A stretch of 64,000 bases of DNA from Megalopta genalis (GCF_051020955.1 NW_027476092.1:3313501-3377500); one strand, 5' to 3'; numbered from the stretch's first letter, positions 46,901 through 57,515 are shown. The notes: generated from the sequence alone by a model not told the origin. Numbers and translations: made by a program.

Positions 46901-49900
46901 AATCCCTATGTAAAAACGTTAGTTAAGCAAGAATATCGTATTTTTAAAAAAATCTAATGATAGGATTTTCCAGAAAATTGAAAAAACCGAAAAATGTCAA
47001 GAGTAAAGTGCCATTTTCTGACATTAGATTTCGTTCTAAATGCTTAATCCCTATGTAGAAACGTTAGTTAAGCAAGAATATCGTATTTTTAAAAAATCTA
47101 ATGATAGGATTTTTCAGAAAATTGAAAAAACCGTAAAATGTCAAGAGTAAAGTGCCCTTATTTTAAACAATGTATCGTTCTAAATGCTTAATCCCTATGT
47201 AAAAAAGTTATTTAAGCAGGAATATGTTATTGAAAAAAATTAGAAAAATTTATTTTAGCCGTAAATCGAAAATAATGGATCGAGCGAATCGGTCGATTGC
47301 GCCGAGACGCGCTATGATGCAACAGACGAGCGATTGGAACGCCCGAATATTTTCAAAGTCCCAACGTACCGATCAAGAGTAAAGTACCATTTTCCTACAT
47401 TAGATTTCGTTCTAAATGCTTAATCCCTATGTAAAAACGTTAGTTAAGCAAGAATATCGTATTTTTAAAAAAATCTAATGATAGGATTTCCCAGAAAATT
47501 GAAAAAACCGAAAAATGTCAAGAGTAAAGTGCCATTTTCTGACATTAGATTTCGTTCTAAATGCTTAATCCCTATGTAGAAACGTTAGTTAAGCAAGAAT
47601 ATCGTATTTTTAAAAAAATCTAATGATAGGATTTTTCAGAAAATTGAAAAAACCGTAAAATGTCAAGAGTAAAGTGCCCTTATTTTAAACAATGTATCGT
47701 TCTAAATGCTTAATCCCTATGTAAAAAAGTTATTTAAGCAGGAATATGTTATTGAAAAAAATTAGAAAAATTTATTTTAGCCGTAAATCGAAAATAATGG
47801 ATCGAGCGAATCGGTCGATTGCGCCGAGACGCGCTATGATGCAACAGACGAGCGATTGGAACGCCCGAATATTTTCAAAGTCCCAACGTACCGATCAAGA
47901 GTAAAGTACCATTTTCCTACATTAGATTTCGTTCTAAATGCTTAATCCCTATGTAAAAACGTTAGTTAAGCAAGAATATCGTATTTTTAAAAAAATCTAA
48001 TGATAGGATTTCCCAGAAAATTGAAAAAACCGAAAAATGTCAAGAGTAAAGTGCCATTTTCTGACATTAGATTTCGTTCTAAATGCTTAATCCCTATGTA
48101 GAAACGTTAGTTAAGCAAGAATATCGTATTTTTAAAAAAATCTAATGATAGGATTTTTCAGAAAATTGAAAAAACCGTAAAATGTCAAGAGTAAAGTGCC
48201 CTTATTTTAAACAATGTATCGTTCTAAATGCTTAATCCCTATGTAAAAAAGTTATTTTAGCAGGAATATGTTATTGAAAAAAATTAGAAAAATTTATTTT
48301 AGCCGTAAATCGAAAATAATGGGGACACCGGAGCTGTTCGAAGCGCCGAGCGCGCCGCGTACGCCCGAATATTTTCAAAGTCCCAACGTACCGATCAAGA
48401 GTAAAGTACCATTTTCCTACATTAGATTTCGTTCTAAATGCTTAATCCCTATGTAAAAACGTTAGTTAAGCAAGAATATCGTATTTTTAAAAAAATCTAA
48501 TGATAGGATTTTCCAGAAAATTGAAAAAACCGAAAAATGTCAAGAGTAAAGTGCCATTTTCTGACATTAGATTTCGTTCTAAATGCTTAATCCCTATGTA
48601 GAAACGTTAGTTAAGCAAGAATATCGTATTTTTAAAAAAATCTAATGATAGGATTTTTCAGAAAATTGAAAAAACCGTAAAATGTCAAGAGTAAAGTGCC
48701 CTTACTTTAAACAATGTATCGTTCTAAATGCTTAATCCCTATGTAAAAAAGTTATTTAAGCAGGAATATGTTATTGAAAAAAATTAAAAAAATTTATTTT
48801 AGCCGTAAATCGAAAATAATGGATCGAGCGAATCGGTCGATTGCGCCGAGACGCGCTATGATGCAACAGACGAGCGATTGGAACGCCCGAATATTTTCAA
48901 AGTCCCAACGTACCGATCAAGAGTAAAGTACCATTTTCCTACATTAGATTTCGTTCTAAATGCTTAATCCCTATGTAAAAACGTTAGTTAAGCAAGAATA
49001 TCGTATTTTTAAAAAAATCTAATGATAGGATTTTCCAGAAAATTGAAAAAACCGAAAAATGTCAAGAGTAAAGTGCCATTTTCTGACATTAGATTTCGTT
49101 CTAAATGCTTAATCCCTATGTAGAAACGTTAGTTAAGCAAGAATATCGTATTTTTAAAAAAATCTAATGATAGGATTTTTCAGAAAATTGAAAAAACCGT
49201 AAAATGTCAAGAGTAAAGTGCCCTTATTTTAAACAATGTATCGTTCTAAATGCTTAATCCCTATGTAAAAAAGTTATTTAAGCAGGAATATGTTATTGAA
49301 AAAAATTAGAAAAATTTATTTTAGCCGTAAATCGAAAATAATGGATCGGGCGAATCGGTCGATTGCGCCGAGACGCGCTATGATGCAACAGACGAGCGAT
49401 TGGAACGCCCGAATATTTTCAAAGTCCCAACGTACCGATCAAGAGTAAAGTACCATTTTCCTACATTAGATTTCGTTCTAAATGCTTAATCCCTATGTAA
49501 AAACGTTAGTTAAGCAAGAATATCGTATTTTTAAAAAAATCTAATGATAGGATTTTCCAGAAAATTGAAAAAACCGAAAAATGTCAAGAGTAAAGTGCCA
49601 TTTTCTGACATTAGATTTCGTTCTAAATGCTTAATCCCTATGTAGAAACGTTAGTTAAGCAAGAATATCGTATTTTTAAAAAAATCTAATGATAGGATTT
49701 TTCAGAAAATTGAAAAAACCGTAAAATGTCAAGAGTAAAGTGCCCTTATTTTAAACAATGTATCGTTCTAAATGCTTAATCCCTATGTAAAAAAGTTATT
49801 TTAGCAGGAATATGTTATTGAAAAAAATTAGAAAAATTTATTTTAGCCGTAAATCGAAAATAATGGGGACACCGGAGCTGTTCGAAGCGCCGAGCGCGCC

Positions 49901-51552
49901 GCGTACGCCCGAATATTTTCAAAGTCCCAACGTACCGATCAAGAGTAAAGTACCATTTTCCTACATTAGATTTCGTTCTAAATGCTTAATCCCTATGTAA
50001 AAACGTTAGTTAAGCAAGAATATCGTATTTTTAAAAAAATCTAATGATAGGATTTTCCAGAAAATTGAAAAAACCGAAAAATGTCAAGAGTAAAGTGCCA
50101 TTTTCTGACATTAGATTTCGTTCTAAATGCTTAATCCCTATGTAGAAACGTTAGTTAAGCAAGAATATCGTATTTTTAAAAAAATCTAATGATAGGATTT
50201 TTCAGAAAATTGAAAAAACCGTAAAATGTCAAGAGTAAAGTGCCCTTATTTTAAACAATGTATCGTTCTAAATGCTTAATCCCTATGTAAAAAAGTTATT
50301 TAAGCAGGAATATGTTATTGAAAAAAATTAGAAAAATTTATTTTAGCCGTAAATCGAAAATAATGGATCGAGCGAATCGGTCGATTGCGCCGAGACGCGC
50401 TATGATGCAACAGACGAGCGATTGGAACGCCCGAATATTTTCAAAGTCCCAACGTACCGATCAAGAGTAAAGTACCATTTTCCTACATTAGATTTCGTTC
50501 TAAATGCTTAATCCCTATGTAAAAACGTTAGTTAAGCAAGAATATCGTATTTTTAAAAAAATCTAATGATAGGATTTCCCAGAAAATTGAAAAAACCGAA
50601 AAATGTCAAGAGTAAAGTGCCATTTTCTGACATTAGATTTCGTTCTAAATGCTTAATCCCTATGTAGAAACGTTAGTTAAGCAAGAATATCGTATTTTTA
50701 AAAAAATCTAATGATAGGATTTTTCAGAAAATTGAAAAAACCGTAAAATGTCAAGAGTAAAGTGCCCTTATTTTAAACAATGTATCGTTCTAAATGCTTA
50801 ATCCCTATGTAAAAAAGTTATTTTAGCAGGAATATGTTATTGAAAAAAATTAGAAAAATTTATTTTAGCCGTAAATCGAAAATAATGGGGACACCGGAGC
50901 TGTTCGAAGCGCCGAGCGCGCCGCGTACGCCCGAATATTTTCAAAGTCCCAACGTACCGATCAAGAGTAAAGTACCATTTTCCTACATTAGATTTCGTTC
51001 TAAATGCTTAATCCCTATGTAAAAACGTTAGTTAAGCAAGAATATCGTATTTTTAAAAAAATCTAATGATAGGATTTTCCAGAAAATTGAAAAAACCGAA
51101 AAATGTCAAGAGTAAAGTGCCATTTTCTGACATTAGATTTCGTTCTAAATGCTTAATCCCTATGTAGAAACGTTAGTTAAGCAAGAATATCGTATTTTTA
51201 AAAAAATCTAATGATAGGATTTTTCAGAAAATTGAAAAAACCGTAAAATGTCAAGAGTAAAGTGCCCTTATTTTAAACAATGTATCGTTCTAAATGCTTA
51301 ATCCCTATGTAAAAAAGTTATTTAAGCAGGAATATGTTATTGAAAAAAATTAGAAAAATTTATTTTAGCCGTAAATCGAAAATAATGGATCGAGCGAATC
51401 GGTCGATTGCGCCGAGACGCGCTATGATGCAACAGACGAGCGATTGGAACGCCCGAATATTTTCAAAGTCCCAACGTACCGATCAAGAGTAAAGTACCAT
51501 TTTCCTACATTAGATTTCGTTCTAAATGCTTAATCCCTATGTAAAAACGTTA

Positions 51553-51568
51553 GTTAAGCAAGAATATC
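51553..51568 (+). repeat. 5' target-site duplication of copy 3
   Basis: GTTAAGCAAGAATATC ends subrepeat a and is repeated at 57500-57515 after the poly(A). The final C may be shared with the element. This site is in the A+T-rich subrepeat, not in spacer d, so it is not the target used by copies 1 and 2. Confidence 0.9.
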
Positions 51569-53000
51569 TGGGGGACTTCAACGCCAAGTCGCCGGCTTGG
51601 GGTTCCCCCAGGACGAACCCGAGGGGCCGGGAGGTGCTTGACTGGGCGGCGGGACTCGAGCTCCGTCTTTTAAACACGGGCTCGGTCCATACGTGCGTGC
51701 GGCATAATGGGGGGTCCATCGTTGACCTTTCATGGGCAACGCCCCCCGCCGCGCGCCGTATTACGGGGTGGAGGGTGGCGGAGGAGGTCGAGACACTGTC
51801 TGACCACAGGTACATTGTTCTCGGCCTCTCCGCCGCCCCATCGACGCCCCGACGTCGCCCCGCTGATGAGGGATCGCCTCAGCCGCGGTGGGCGCTAAAG
51901 CGCCTCGACCAGGACGCCCTGATGGCGGCAGCCCACGTCGTGGCCTGGCCAGCAACACCGGCCGGGCCAGTCGACGGGACAAGGGAGGCCCAATGGTTCC
52001 GGGGCGCAATGACGTCCATTTGCGACGTCGCCATGCCCCGGGCCAGGGTCTTCCCGAGGAAGGCGGTGTACTGGTGGTCGCGCGCGATAGCGGATTTACG
52101 CACAGAGTGCGTTCGCGCGCGACGCCAGTACGCCCGCGCCCGTCGACGACGGCGTTCCGACGTGGAGCTGGCTATCCAGCTGTATGGGCGATACAGGGAG
52201 AAGGTGGTCGCCCTGCAGCTGGCCATCAGGCAAGCAAAGAGCCAGGCCTGGCGCGACCTCCTCGGCACTATCAACCGAGATCCATGGGGGCGCCCATATA
52301 AAATGGCGATGGGACGATTACGTCCCTGGGCGCCCCCTCTGACGGAGAGCCTGGATCCGGGGATGCTCGGACGGGTCGTGGACGCGCTATTCCCCGTCAG
52401 CGGGGAGGCGTCCCGGCCCGTCCCTCAGCTAGAGGGACACGAGTGGTCCCCGGATCTGGAGGTCGCGCCGGAGGAAATGGCCGGGGTAGTCAAATGGCTC
52501 CGGGGCAAGAATACTGCCCCGGGGCCGGACGGTATCCCCGGCCGGGTCTGGCTGCTTGCCATGGGCGTCCTGGGCGAGAGGCTTAGAGGCCTCTACTCCG
52601 GGCTCCTGAGGTCCGGGGTGTTCCCGGACCTCTGGAGGAGAAGTCGGATGGTCCTCTTAAGGAAGGATGGGAGGCCTGCGGATTCTCCCTCCGCGTACCG
52701 GCCCATTTGCCTCCTGGACGAGGTGGGCAAGATCTTTGAAAAGATCATTGCTGCCCGCCTCGCCAGGCACCTGTCCCGCGTTGGCCCCGATCTGGCGGAC
52801 TGCCAGTTCGGCTTCCGGGAGGGGCGATCGACGGTCGATGCAATCGACCGTCTAAAGTCCCTCTCGGACAATGCCGTGGCACGGGGCGGGGTGTGCTTGG
52901 CGGTGTCGATAGACATCGTCAATGCGTTTAACACCCTGCCCTGGTCCGCCATTAGGGAGGCCCTGGTTGAACACCAGGTGCCTCCCTATCTGAGGCGGGT
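51568..53000 (+). pseudogene. ORF2 fragment of copy 3, upstream piece
   Basis: This matches ORF2 codons 124-601 of copy 2: the second half of the endonuclease (LGDFN, SDH), the basic linker and the first part of the reverse transcriptase, including SIDIVNAF. It stays open but stops matching at 53000, where the nested element begins; the frame ends at 53061 inside that element. The N-terminal endonuclease residues (equivalents of Asn11 and Glu38) are absent, so no active nuclease can be made. By chance the satellite frame upstream is in phase, giving an open frame from an ATG at 51526. Confidence 0.93.
52986..53000 (+). repeat. 5' target-site duplication of the nested element
   Basis: CTATCTGAGGCGGGT belongs to the copy 3 ORF2 (Tyr-Leu-Arg-Arg-Val region) and recurs at 55712-55726. 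Copies 1 and 2 have it only once, which proves the 53001-55711 segment was inserted here. Confidence 0.92.
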
Positions 53001-53192
53001 GGCGGTGGCGGTCTGTGGCCACCCAGGGCGGGAGATAACCCCCGAACTAGCCCTCGCGTAGGAGGGTTGATCGGCCGAGTCGATGGGTGTATCGGCGATG
53101 AAGGCATTAGAGACCGTCAGTGCGTCGTACATGTAGTACTTCGCATAATGGCGAGGCCCTGATTTAGCATACGGGCTGTGGCGTGTTCTTTG

Positions 53193-53290
53193 TACAGCAC
53201 TGTATGTGCTGTATGACTTCCGACTGGGGAACTGTTGTCACTCGTGGCATCAGTTCCCCAGTTTACGTTAAACGGTTTTTCAGACCGTTT
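53193..53290 (+). promoter_or_regulatory. Three consecutive stem-loops in the nested element leader
   Basis: Stem 1: TACAGCA (53193-53199) with TGCTGTA (53207-53213). Stem 2: a perfect 12-bp stem, ACTGGGGAACTG (53223-53234) with CAGTTCCCCAGT (53251-53262). Stem 3: AAACGGT (53270-53276) with ACCGTTT (53284-53290). They are spaced by only a few bases. A structured leader might help translation or packaging of the RNA; the role is inferred. The rest of the leader (53001-53192 and 53291-53863) shows no gene I can support; it has several ATGs before the ORF start. Confidence 0.6.
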
Positions 53291-53863
53291 TTCGTGGGCG
53301 GAACACGCCACTAGACAACACTCCGCTGGGCTCAGGAATACATGGGATGCAATCAATCCCCTGGGCAACCCAGGCCGCAAGGGGCAAACGTGCCCTAGCC
53401 ACACTTGAGCCTCCACGAAAAAGGTACCGCTGGATAGCTCGTGTTCTTAAATACGCAGCGAACTGAACGAAGTGTGGTGGAGAGGAAGAGGCAGCCTCTC
53501 CGACTGCTGTCTCCCACGTGTTTGCCGTGCGTGGCGACCCTTGTCGTCGGAAAAGAGGATCCTGGGATCTGAGGGGGCCCTCTCCTGCGGGTGAGACGTC
53601 CCCAACACGTACCTTTGGCCTCTGCTTCGGCTAGATGGGCGGCTGGACGAGAAAAGCAGCCCTGGTCCAGTCAATCGGCTTGGAACGACCACACGCTTCG
53701 GGCAAGTGGGTTCTGCTGGGCGAGGACGCGGGCTGGGTAAGGAAACCGACCCAGCCAGCAGACTATATTCGGTGCGTAGCCCTAACTCAGCCTTTGGCGG
53801 GTTCCAAATTGTGCGGGTCGGTGGTGGCCGGGGAGCGCACTGGATGAAAGACCAAGACACATT

Positions 53864-55405
53864 ATGGGTCTGAACAAAATTGAACAAACAAAAACTAAGC
53901 GTCCAAAGACGACGGGTCCAGCTCCTACTCGGAGTGAAGCCGTCGCCGCAGACGCGGGAACTGCAAATGCAGCTGTCAGTCCCCCCGCGTCTGTGAGAAA
54001 GACAAGATCCGGGAAGGTGATTAATATCGCCAATCCTCGTGTGATCTTGCAAAGATGTGTGACTCCCACGCGAGCGGTCTCGGTGAAAACCGAGCCCAAC
54101 GTGGAAGTAATCGAACGAGTCGGAGACACGTCACTCGTGAAGGTGCAGTCGGCACCCGAGCGTGTCGAGGACCCTACTGGTGACGGTTGGCAAACCGTCA
54201 CCAAAAAGACGAAGCGAGCCAAGCCGGGCGCACCCACCGGCAAGGCCGCAGTAAACCGGGCCAGGAGACCGAAGGGGACGTTCTCCGGGCAGAAGGTACG
54301 GCCTCTCGATCTCGTAAGAGACGAAGCCTTTAGGCGAGTGTCCGAAATACGGACCTTTTGCTTTCGACCTGAGTCGAAAGTCAATAAGGAGTCCGGGTCA
54401 AAGATACTCGCCGAGGTTGAGGCACTCAACGAGCTGGTCCAGGAGCTTATTCAACGGAATAGCTTCGTCGAAGGGCAGCTCGCCGCGGTCAGGGCGGACC
54501 TAAAAGCGCGTCCTGCCGTAATGAGTGCGATGCGACCTGGGCCGTCCAAGGGAACTCTCCCGAAGACGGCCTGCAACGCCGCGCAGTCGACTTACGCCCA
54601 TGTGAACAAAGTCGACTGCAAAGGAGCTTCTCCGGAAGCGGGGAGACGGCCACAATCGCAGCATGTGGTAAAAATCTTCCCGCCGAAGGAAAAAGGACAG
54701 AGCAGCGAAGTTACGAAGGTTACTGTTCTGTCCCTCATTAAACCAGCGAAGGAGGCGATCCGAGTAAAGTCGGTCCGACGCATCCACTCCGGTGGCATCG
54801 TCGTCGAGACCGACCGAAAGGAGGACCTGCAAGCCTTCGTTGGCAATAAGAAGCTCCGGAGCGCGGGTCTGTCCGTCTCCTTACCTACCAAGCGGGACCC
54901 CGAGGTTTTAGTTTACGACGTCCCGCGTCGGATGGGTAAGGATGAAATTGCCTCCAGTATTTGGAGGCAAAATCTCTGCGATGCGAACCAGAAGGATGTG
55001 CCTTCGGGAATTCGGGTCAGCCGCATGGCTGGCAAGACCCCGGAGACAGCCAACTGGGTCGTTGCCGTCAGTCCGCAGAATCTTCAGCGGCTGAAGCAGA
55101 GGGGTAGCCGAGTTTACCTTGGATGGAACTCCTGTCGTGTACGGGATTTCGTCCAGGTGCTTCGGTGCTACCGTTGCCAACGCTTCGGGCATACCTCGAA
55201 GCGTTGTAAATTCAAGGAGGACGTGTGCGGTCACTGCTCCCAAAAGGGGCATACCTTCACGCTCTGTAGCAAGAAGAGTGAACCTCCGGTCTGCTCTAAT
55301 TGCAAGGACAGAGGGTGGGCTAGTGCACACAAGTCGCGGGACCCAGCTTGCGCTTCCTATCAGGCGGCGCTAGCTTTGGAGTCGTCCCGTGTCCGACTTG
55401 AGTGA
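53864..55405 (+). CDS. Gag-like zinc-knuckle protein of the nested element (513 aa)
   Basis: An intact gag-type RNA-binding protein. The N-terminal third is basic and rich in Lys, Thr and Pro. A coiled coil spans about residues 179-213 (ILAEVEALNELVQELIQ). A conserved core (about 300-430) with alternating strand-like and helix-like stretches resembles the R1-clade gag core. Three zinc knuckles follow: C435-x2-C438-x4-H443-x4-C448, C455-x2-C458-x4-H463-x4-C468, and C477-x2-C480-x8-H489-x6-C496. Knuckle number and spacing are the same as in ORF1 of copy 2, although the proteins are otherwise very different. It starts at ATG 53864 and stops at TGA 55403-55405, with no overlapping ATG for a second ORF. 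Intactness suggests recent arrival or selection on the gag. Confidence 0.88.
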   Translation: MGLNKIEQTKTKRPKTTGPAPTRSEAVAADAGTANAAVSPPASVRKTRSGKVINIANPRVILQRCVTPTRAVSVKTEPNVEVIERVGDTSLVKVQSAPERVEDPTGDGWQTVTKKTKRAKPGAPTGKAAVNRARRPKGTFSGQKVRPLDLVRDEAFRRVSEIRTFCFRPESKVNKESGSKILAEVEALNELVQELIQRNSFVEGQLAAVRADLKARPAVMSAMRPGPSKGTLPKTACNAAQSTYAHVNKVDCKGASPEAGRRPQSQHVVKIFPPKEKGQSSEVTKVTVLSLIKPAKEAIRVKSVRRIHSGGIVVETDRKEDLQAFVGNKKLRSAGLSVSLPTKRDPEVLVYDVPRRMGKDEIASSIWRQNLCDANQKDVPSGIRVSRMAGKTPETANWVVAVSPQNLQRLKQRGSRVYLGWNSCRVRDFVQVLRCYRCQRFGHTSKRCKFKEDVCGHCSQKGHTFTLCSKKSEPPVCSNCKDRGWASAHKSRDPACASYQAALALESSRVRLE

Positions 55406-55711
55406 CGGGCAGACGTGGACTTGTCCACTCCGCCATTCGAACGGCATGCTGGGCGGACCCCTCGGGGTTCGTCCCCTCGGGCCAGGCTGAAGCCCCTCTT
55501 GCGGAGATAAATTGACTTTAACACTACTCCGTCAAGAGTGCCTGGATTGGGTTGGACTCGAGGTGGCAGCGGGAGTAGCACGTTGTCTTCCCCTGTCACG
55601 ATAACGAACGAGGGTAGAGCCAGACCATCGGCACGCGTCGAGAGAGCGGCTAGTATAGTCCACATAGGACCCAGGCATAGCCCATCTTAAGACTCACAAC
55701 GACGACACTAA
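55406..55711 (+). other. 3' region of the nested element
   Basis: 306 bp between the gag stop and the 3' target duplication. All three forward frames are closed by stops and none shows endonuclease or reverse transcriptase motifs. The end is GACGACACTAA, without a poly(A) or simple repeat. Absence of poly(A) is also seen in R1 and R2 elements. Confidence 0.75.
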
Positions 55712-57044
55712 CTATCTGAGGCGGGTAATCGGGGCCTACCTGCGGGGCAGGTGGGTGGAATACCCGGGCCGGTACGGGACGATACGGAGGGAAGTGGACT
55801 GCGGGGTCCCACAGGGGTCCGTGTTAGGACCACTCCTGTGGGACCTGGGATATAACGCAGTCCTGAGGGCCTCCCTACCCGACGGTGCCACCCTCATCTG
55901 CTATGCAGATGACACATTGGTGGTCGCCGTCGGGGACACCTTCGAGAGGACCATCCGACGAGCGGAAGTTGCGGTGGCAGCCGTCGTCGCGAGGATCCAC
56001 GGTCTGGGGCTGAAGGTGGCCCCGGAGAAGGCCGAGGCCGTCTGGTTTGGACGGCCTTGGTCTCGGCCACGGGCCAGATCGTGGATCTGGGTTGGAGGAG
56101 CCTGCGTCGAGGTGAAGTCCGAGATCAAGTATCTCGGACTGATCCTCGACAGCCACTGGAGGTTCGGAGCACATTTCGGCCGCCTCGTCCCCCGAGTTGA
56201 GAGGGCGGCGGCCGCGTTAGGCCGCCTGTTGCCCAATATCGGGGGACCGGGCGATATGGTGCGCCGCCTATACCTAGGCGTGGTGCGGTCAATGGTATTA
56301 TACGGCGCCCCGATTTGGGCGCCGTCCGTGAGGGCAAGCCGGCGCAGCACATTGTTGTTGCGCCGGCTTCAGAGGCAAATGGCCCTTCGCCTCATACGGG
56401 GGTACCGCACCACGTCTACCGTGGCGGCGCTTGCTCTGGCGGGAGAAATTCCCTTCGAGCTGCAGGCGGCGATGCGCGCCTATGTCTATAGGCGCATATG
56501 CATCGCTGGCCGGGCTCGGGGGGACCCGCCGGAGCAAGAGGCGGTCGAGGGCTTCGGGCTCCAGGCCCGGGGACTAGCGCTCGCCAGGTGGCATGCGGAG
56601 CTTTGTTCCCATGCCGCCGAGCGCGTCCCCGGGGCTCTCCTGCCGCACTTCACCACGTGGCGGGAGAGGCGGTTTGGCAGGCTCTCCTACCGTGCGACGC
56701 AGGTATTCACCGGGCATGGCTGCTTCGGTGTCTACCTGTGTCGCATCGGTCGGGAAGCGACGACGGTGTGCCACCACTGTGGCGCGGAGGAGGACTCGGC
56801 GCAGCATACACTGGAGGTGTGCCCCGCCTTTTCAGTGCTGCGCCGAGTCCTAACTAGGGAAGTTGGTGGCGACCTCGCTCTCTCCAGCTTAGTTGGGGCC
56901 ATGCTGGAGAGCCCGACAAAATGGGCGGCAGCCATAGCCTTCTGCGAACAGGTAATGTTGCAGAAGGAGGCTGCCGAGCGGGGTCGCCGTGAGCGGGGGG
57001 TGCGGCGTGTGCGCCCACGCCTAGAGCCCCCCCCGAGTAGCTGA
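55712..57044 (+). pseudogene. ORF2 fragment of copy 3, downstream piece
   Basis: This continues ORF2 from the duplicated CTATCTGAGG segment to the stop at 57042-57044. It contains RT motifs GVPQGSVLGP and YADDT, the thumb and connection region, and the C-terminal C-x2-C-x8-H-x4-C finger. The frame is open and in phase across the 3' duplication. Differences from copy 2 are frequent (for example TVVCYADD becomes TLICYADD). Separated from the upstream piece by 2.7 kb, it cannot form an intact enzyme. Confidence 0.93.
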
Positions 57045-57049
57045 TACTA

Positions 57050-57432
57050 GGCGGGCGGCGGGTGTACCGGACCATGCCGGTTTAATTGCCCGCCGCCCGC
57101 CAACCGAGGATGCCCTATGTTAAAGTGGGGGCGACAAAACCGTCGCCCCCGACGGCCGCTGGTGCGGCCGTCGTGAAGAGGCGTTGTGGGGTGCGGTCCC
57201 CCGCACCGCCGAATCAAGATGATTCATGGGGGGGAGGATTAATCTCCCCCCGGGACGCGGCCGGCCACCGCTCCATCCTGGTGGCCGGCCAGGCGAGGGG
57301 GAGCTGCGGTCGTGTTCTTGAAGAGTTCCCGTGGCTCCCCCGTTAATCGCCAGCGCCCTAGGCCGCCGTGGGGGTTTTAGCGGGTCGAACCCCGCACTAC
57401 CCCCCCTCCGCCCTTCGGGCGGAGCGGGGGTG
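57050..57432 (+). other. 3' UTR hairpin chain of copy 3, with two extra hairpins
   Basis: It keeps the 13-bp stem of copies 1 and 2 (57050-57062 with 57089-57101). Its inner hairpin shows a paired change: ACCGG with CCGGT (57066-57070, 57077-57081) against ACCAG with CTGGT in copy 1. It also has two perfect 9-bp hairpins not present in copies 1 and 2: GGGGGCGAC with GTCGCCCCC (57127-57135, 57142-57150) and GACGGCCGC with GCGGCCGTC (57151-57159, 57164-57172). The later hairpins of the chain are retained, with compatible changes. Confidence 0.72.
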
Positions 57433-57499
57433 TCTGACCTGCAGATTTCCCCCACGTTAAAAAAAAAAAAAAAAAATAAAAAAAAAAAAAAAAAAAAAA

Positions 57500-57515
57500 G
57501 TTAAGCAAGAATATC
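57500..57515 (+). repeat. 3' target-site duplication of copy 3
   Basis: GTTAAGCAAGAATATC follows the A-rich tail and matches 51553-51568. The satellite then continues with GTATTTTTAAAAAAATC, restoring subrepeat a exactly when the insertion is removed. Confidence 0.9.

Larger units (their letters stand above)
34955..51568. repeat. Satellite array B (about 16.6 kb)
   Basis: Same satellite as array A, interrupted only by the elements at its two ends. Ten intact type II monomers occur (36417, 39005, 39505, 41571, 43115, 46225, 46725, 48268, 49812, 50834); the rest are type I. A block with three consecutive monomers marked TTACTTT, then one marked GATCGGGCG, then two adjacent type II monomers occurs at about 36.85-39.5 kb and again 7220 bp downstream. 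Part of the array (39505-43115) matches array A (19538-23148). One monomer near 47085 has lost one A of an A-run, giving a 1543-bp spacing. No genes are seen. Confidence 0.97.
53001..55711 (+). mobile_element. Gag-only non-LTR element nested in copy 3
   Basis: A 2.7-kb insertion with a 15-bp target duplication. It has a long leader (53001-53863), a single intact ORF of 513 codons with R1-clade gag features, and a 306-bp tail region ending GACGACACTAA with no poly(A). No endonuclease or reverse transcriptase coding is found in any frame of the part after the ORF. It must therefore be moved by enzymes from another element. It may be a natural gag-only element, like HeT-A of Drosophila telomeres, or an internal-deletion product of a longer element. 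Its codon use and G+C content are more moderate than in copies 1-3, so it is a different family. Confidence 0.85.
51569..57499 (+). mobile_element. 5'-truncated, diverged R1-clade element, copy 3, with a nested insertion
   Basis: The satellite jumps directly into ORF2 at the codon matching Leu124 of copy 2, so the 5' UTR, ORF1 and the first 123 ORF2 codons are missing. The remaining ORF2 is split by another element (53001-55711). The 3' UTR and a 41-nt A-rich tail with one T (57459-57499) complete it. A 16-bp duplication flanks it. By eye its protein differs from copy 2 at roughly 4-7 percent of residues, and its 3' UTR carries extra hairpins, so it belongs to an older or separate subfamily. 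Truncation at the 5' end is the usual result of incomplete reverse transcription. Confidence 0.95.

Noticed and set aside
34955..51568. TTAGG telomere repeats
   Set aside because: No tandem TTAGG or CCTAA tract was seen; the telomere idea rests only on analogy.
53001..53120. HDV-like ribozyme at the 5' end of the nested element
   Set aside because: Short hairpins exist (for example CCCTC/GAGGG), but I could not find the nested P1/P2/P4 order seen in copy 2. The 5' end may also be truncated.
53447..54052. 201-codon minus-strand ORF over the nested element leader and gag start
   Set aside because: It overlaps the real gag on the opposite strand and shows no domain; it is probably a chance open frame.
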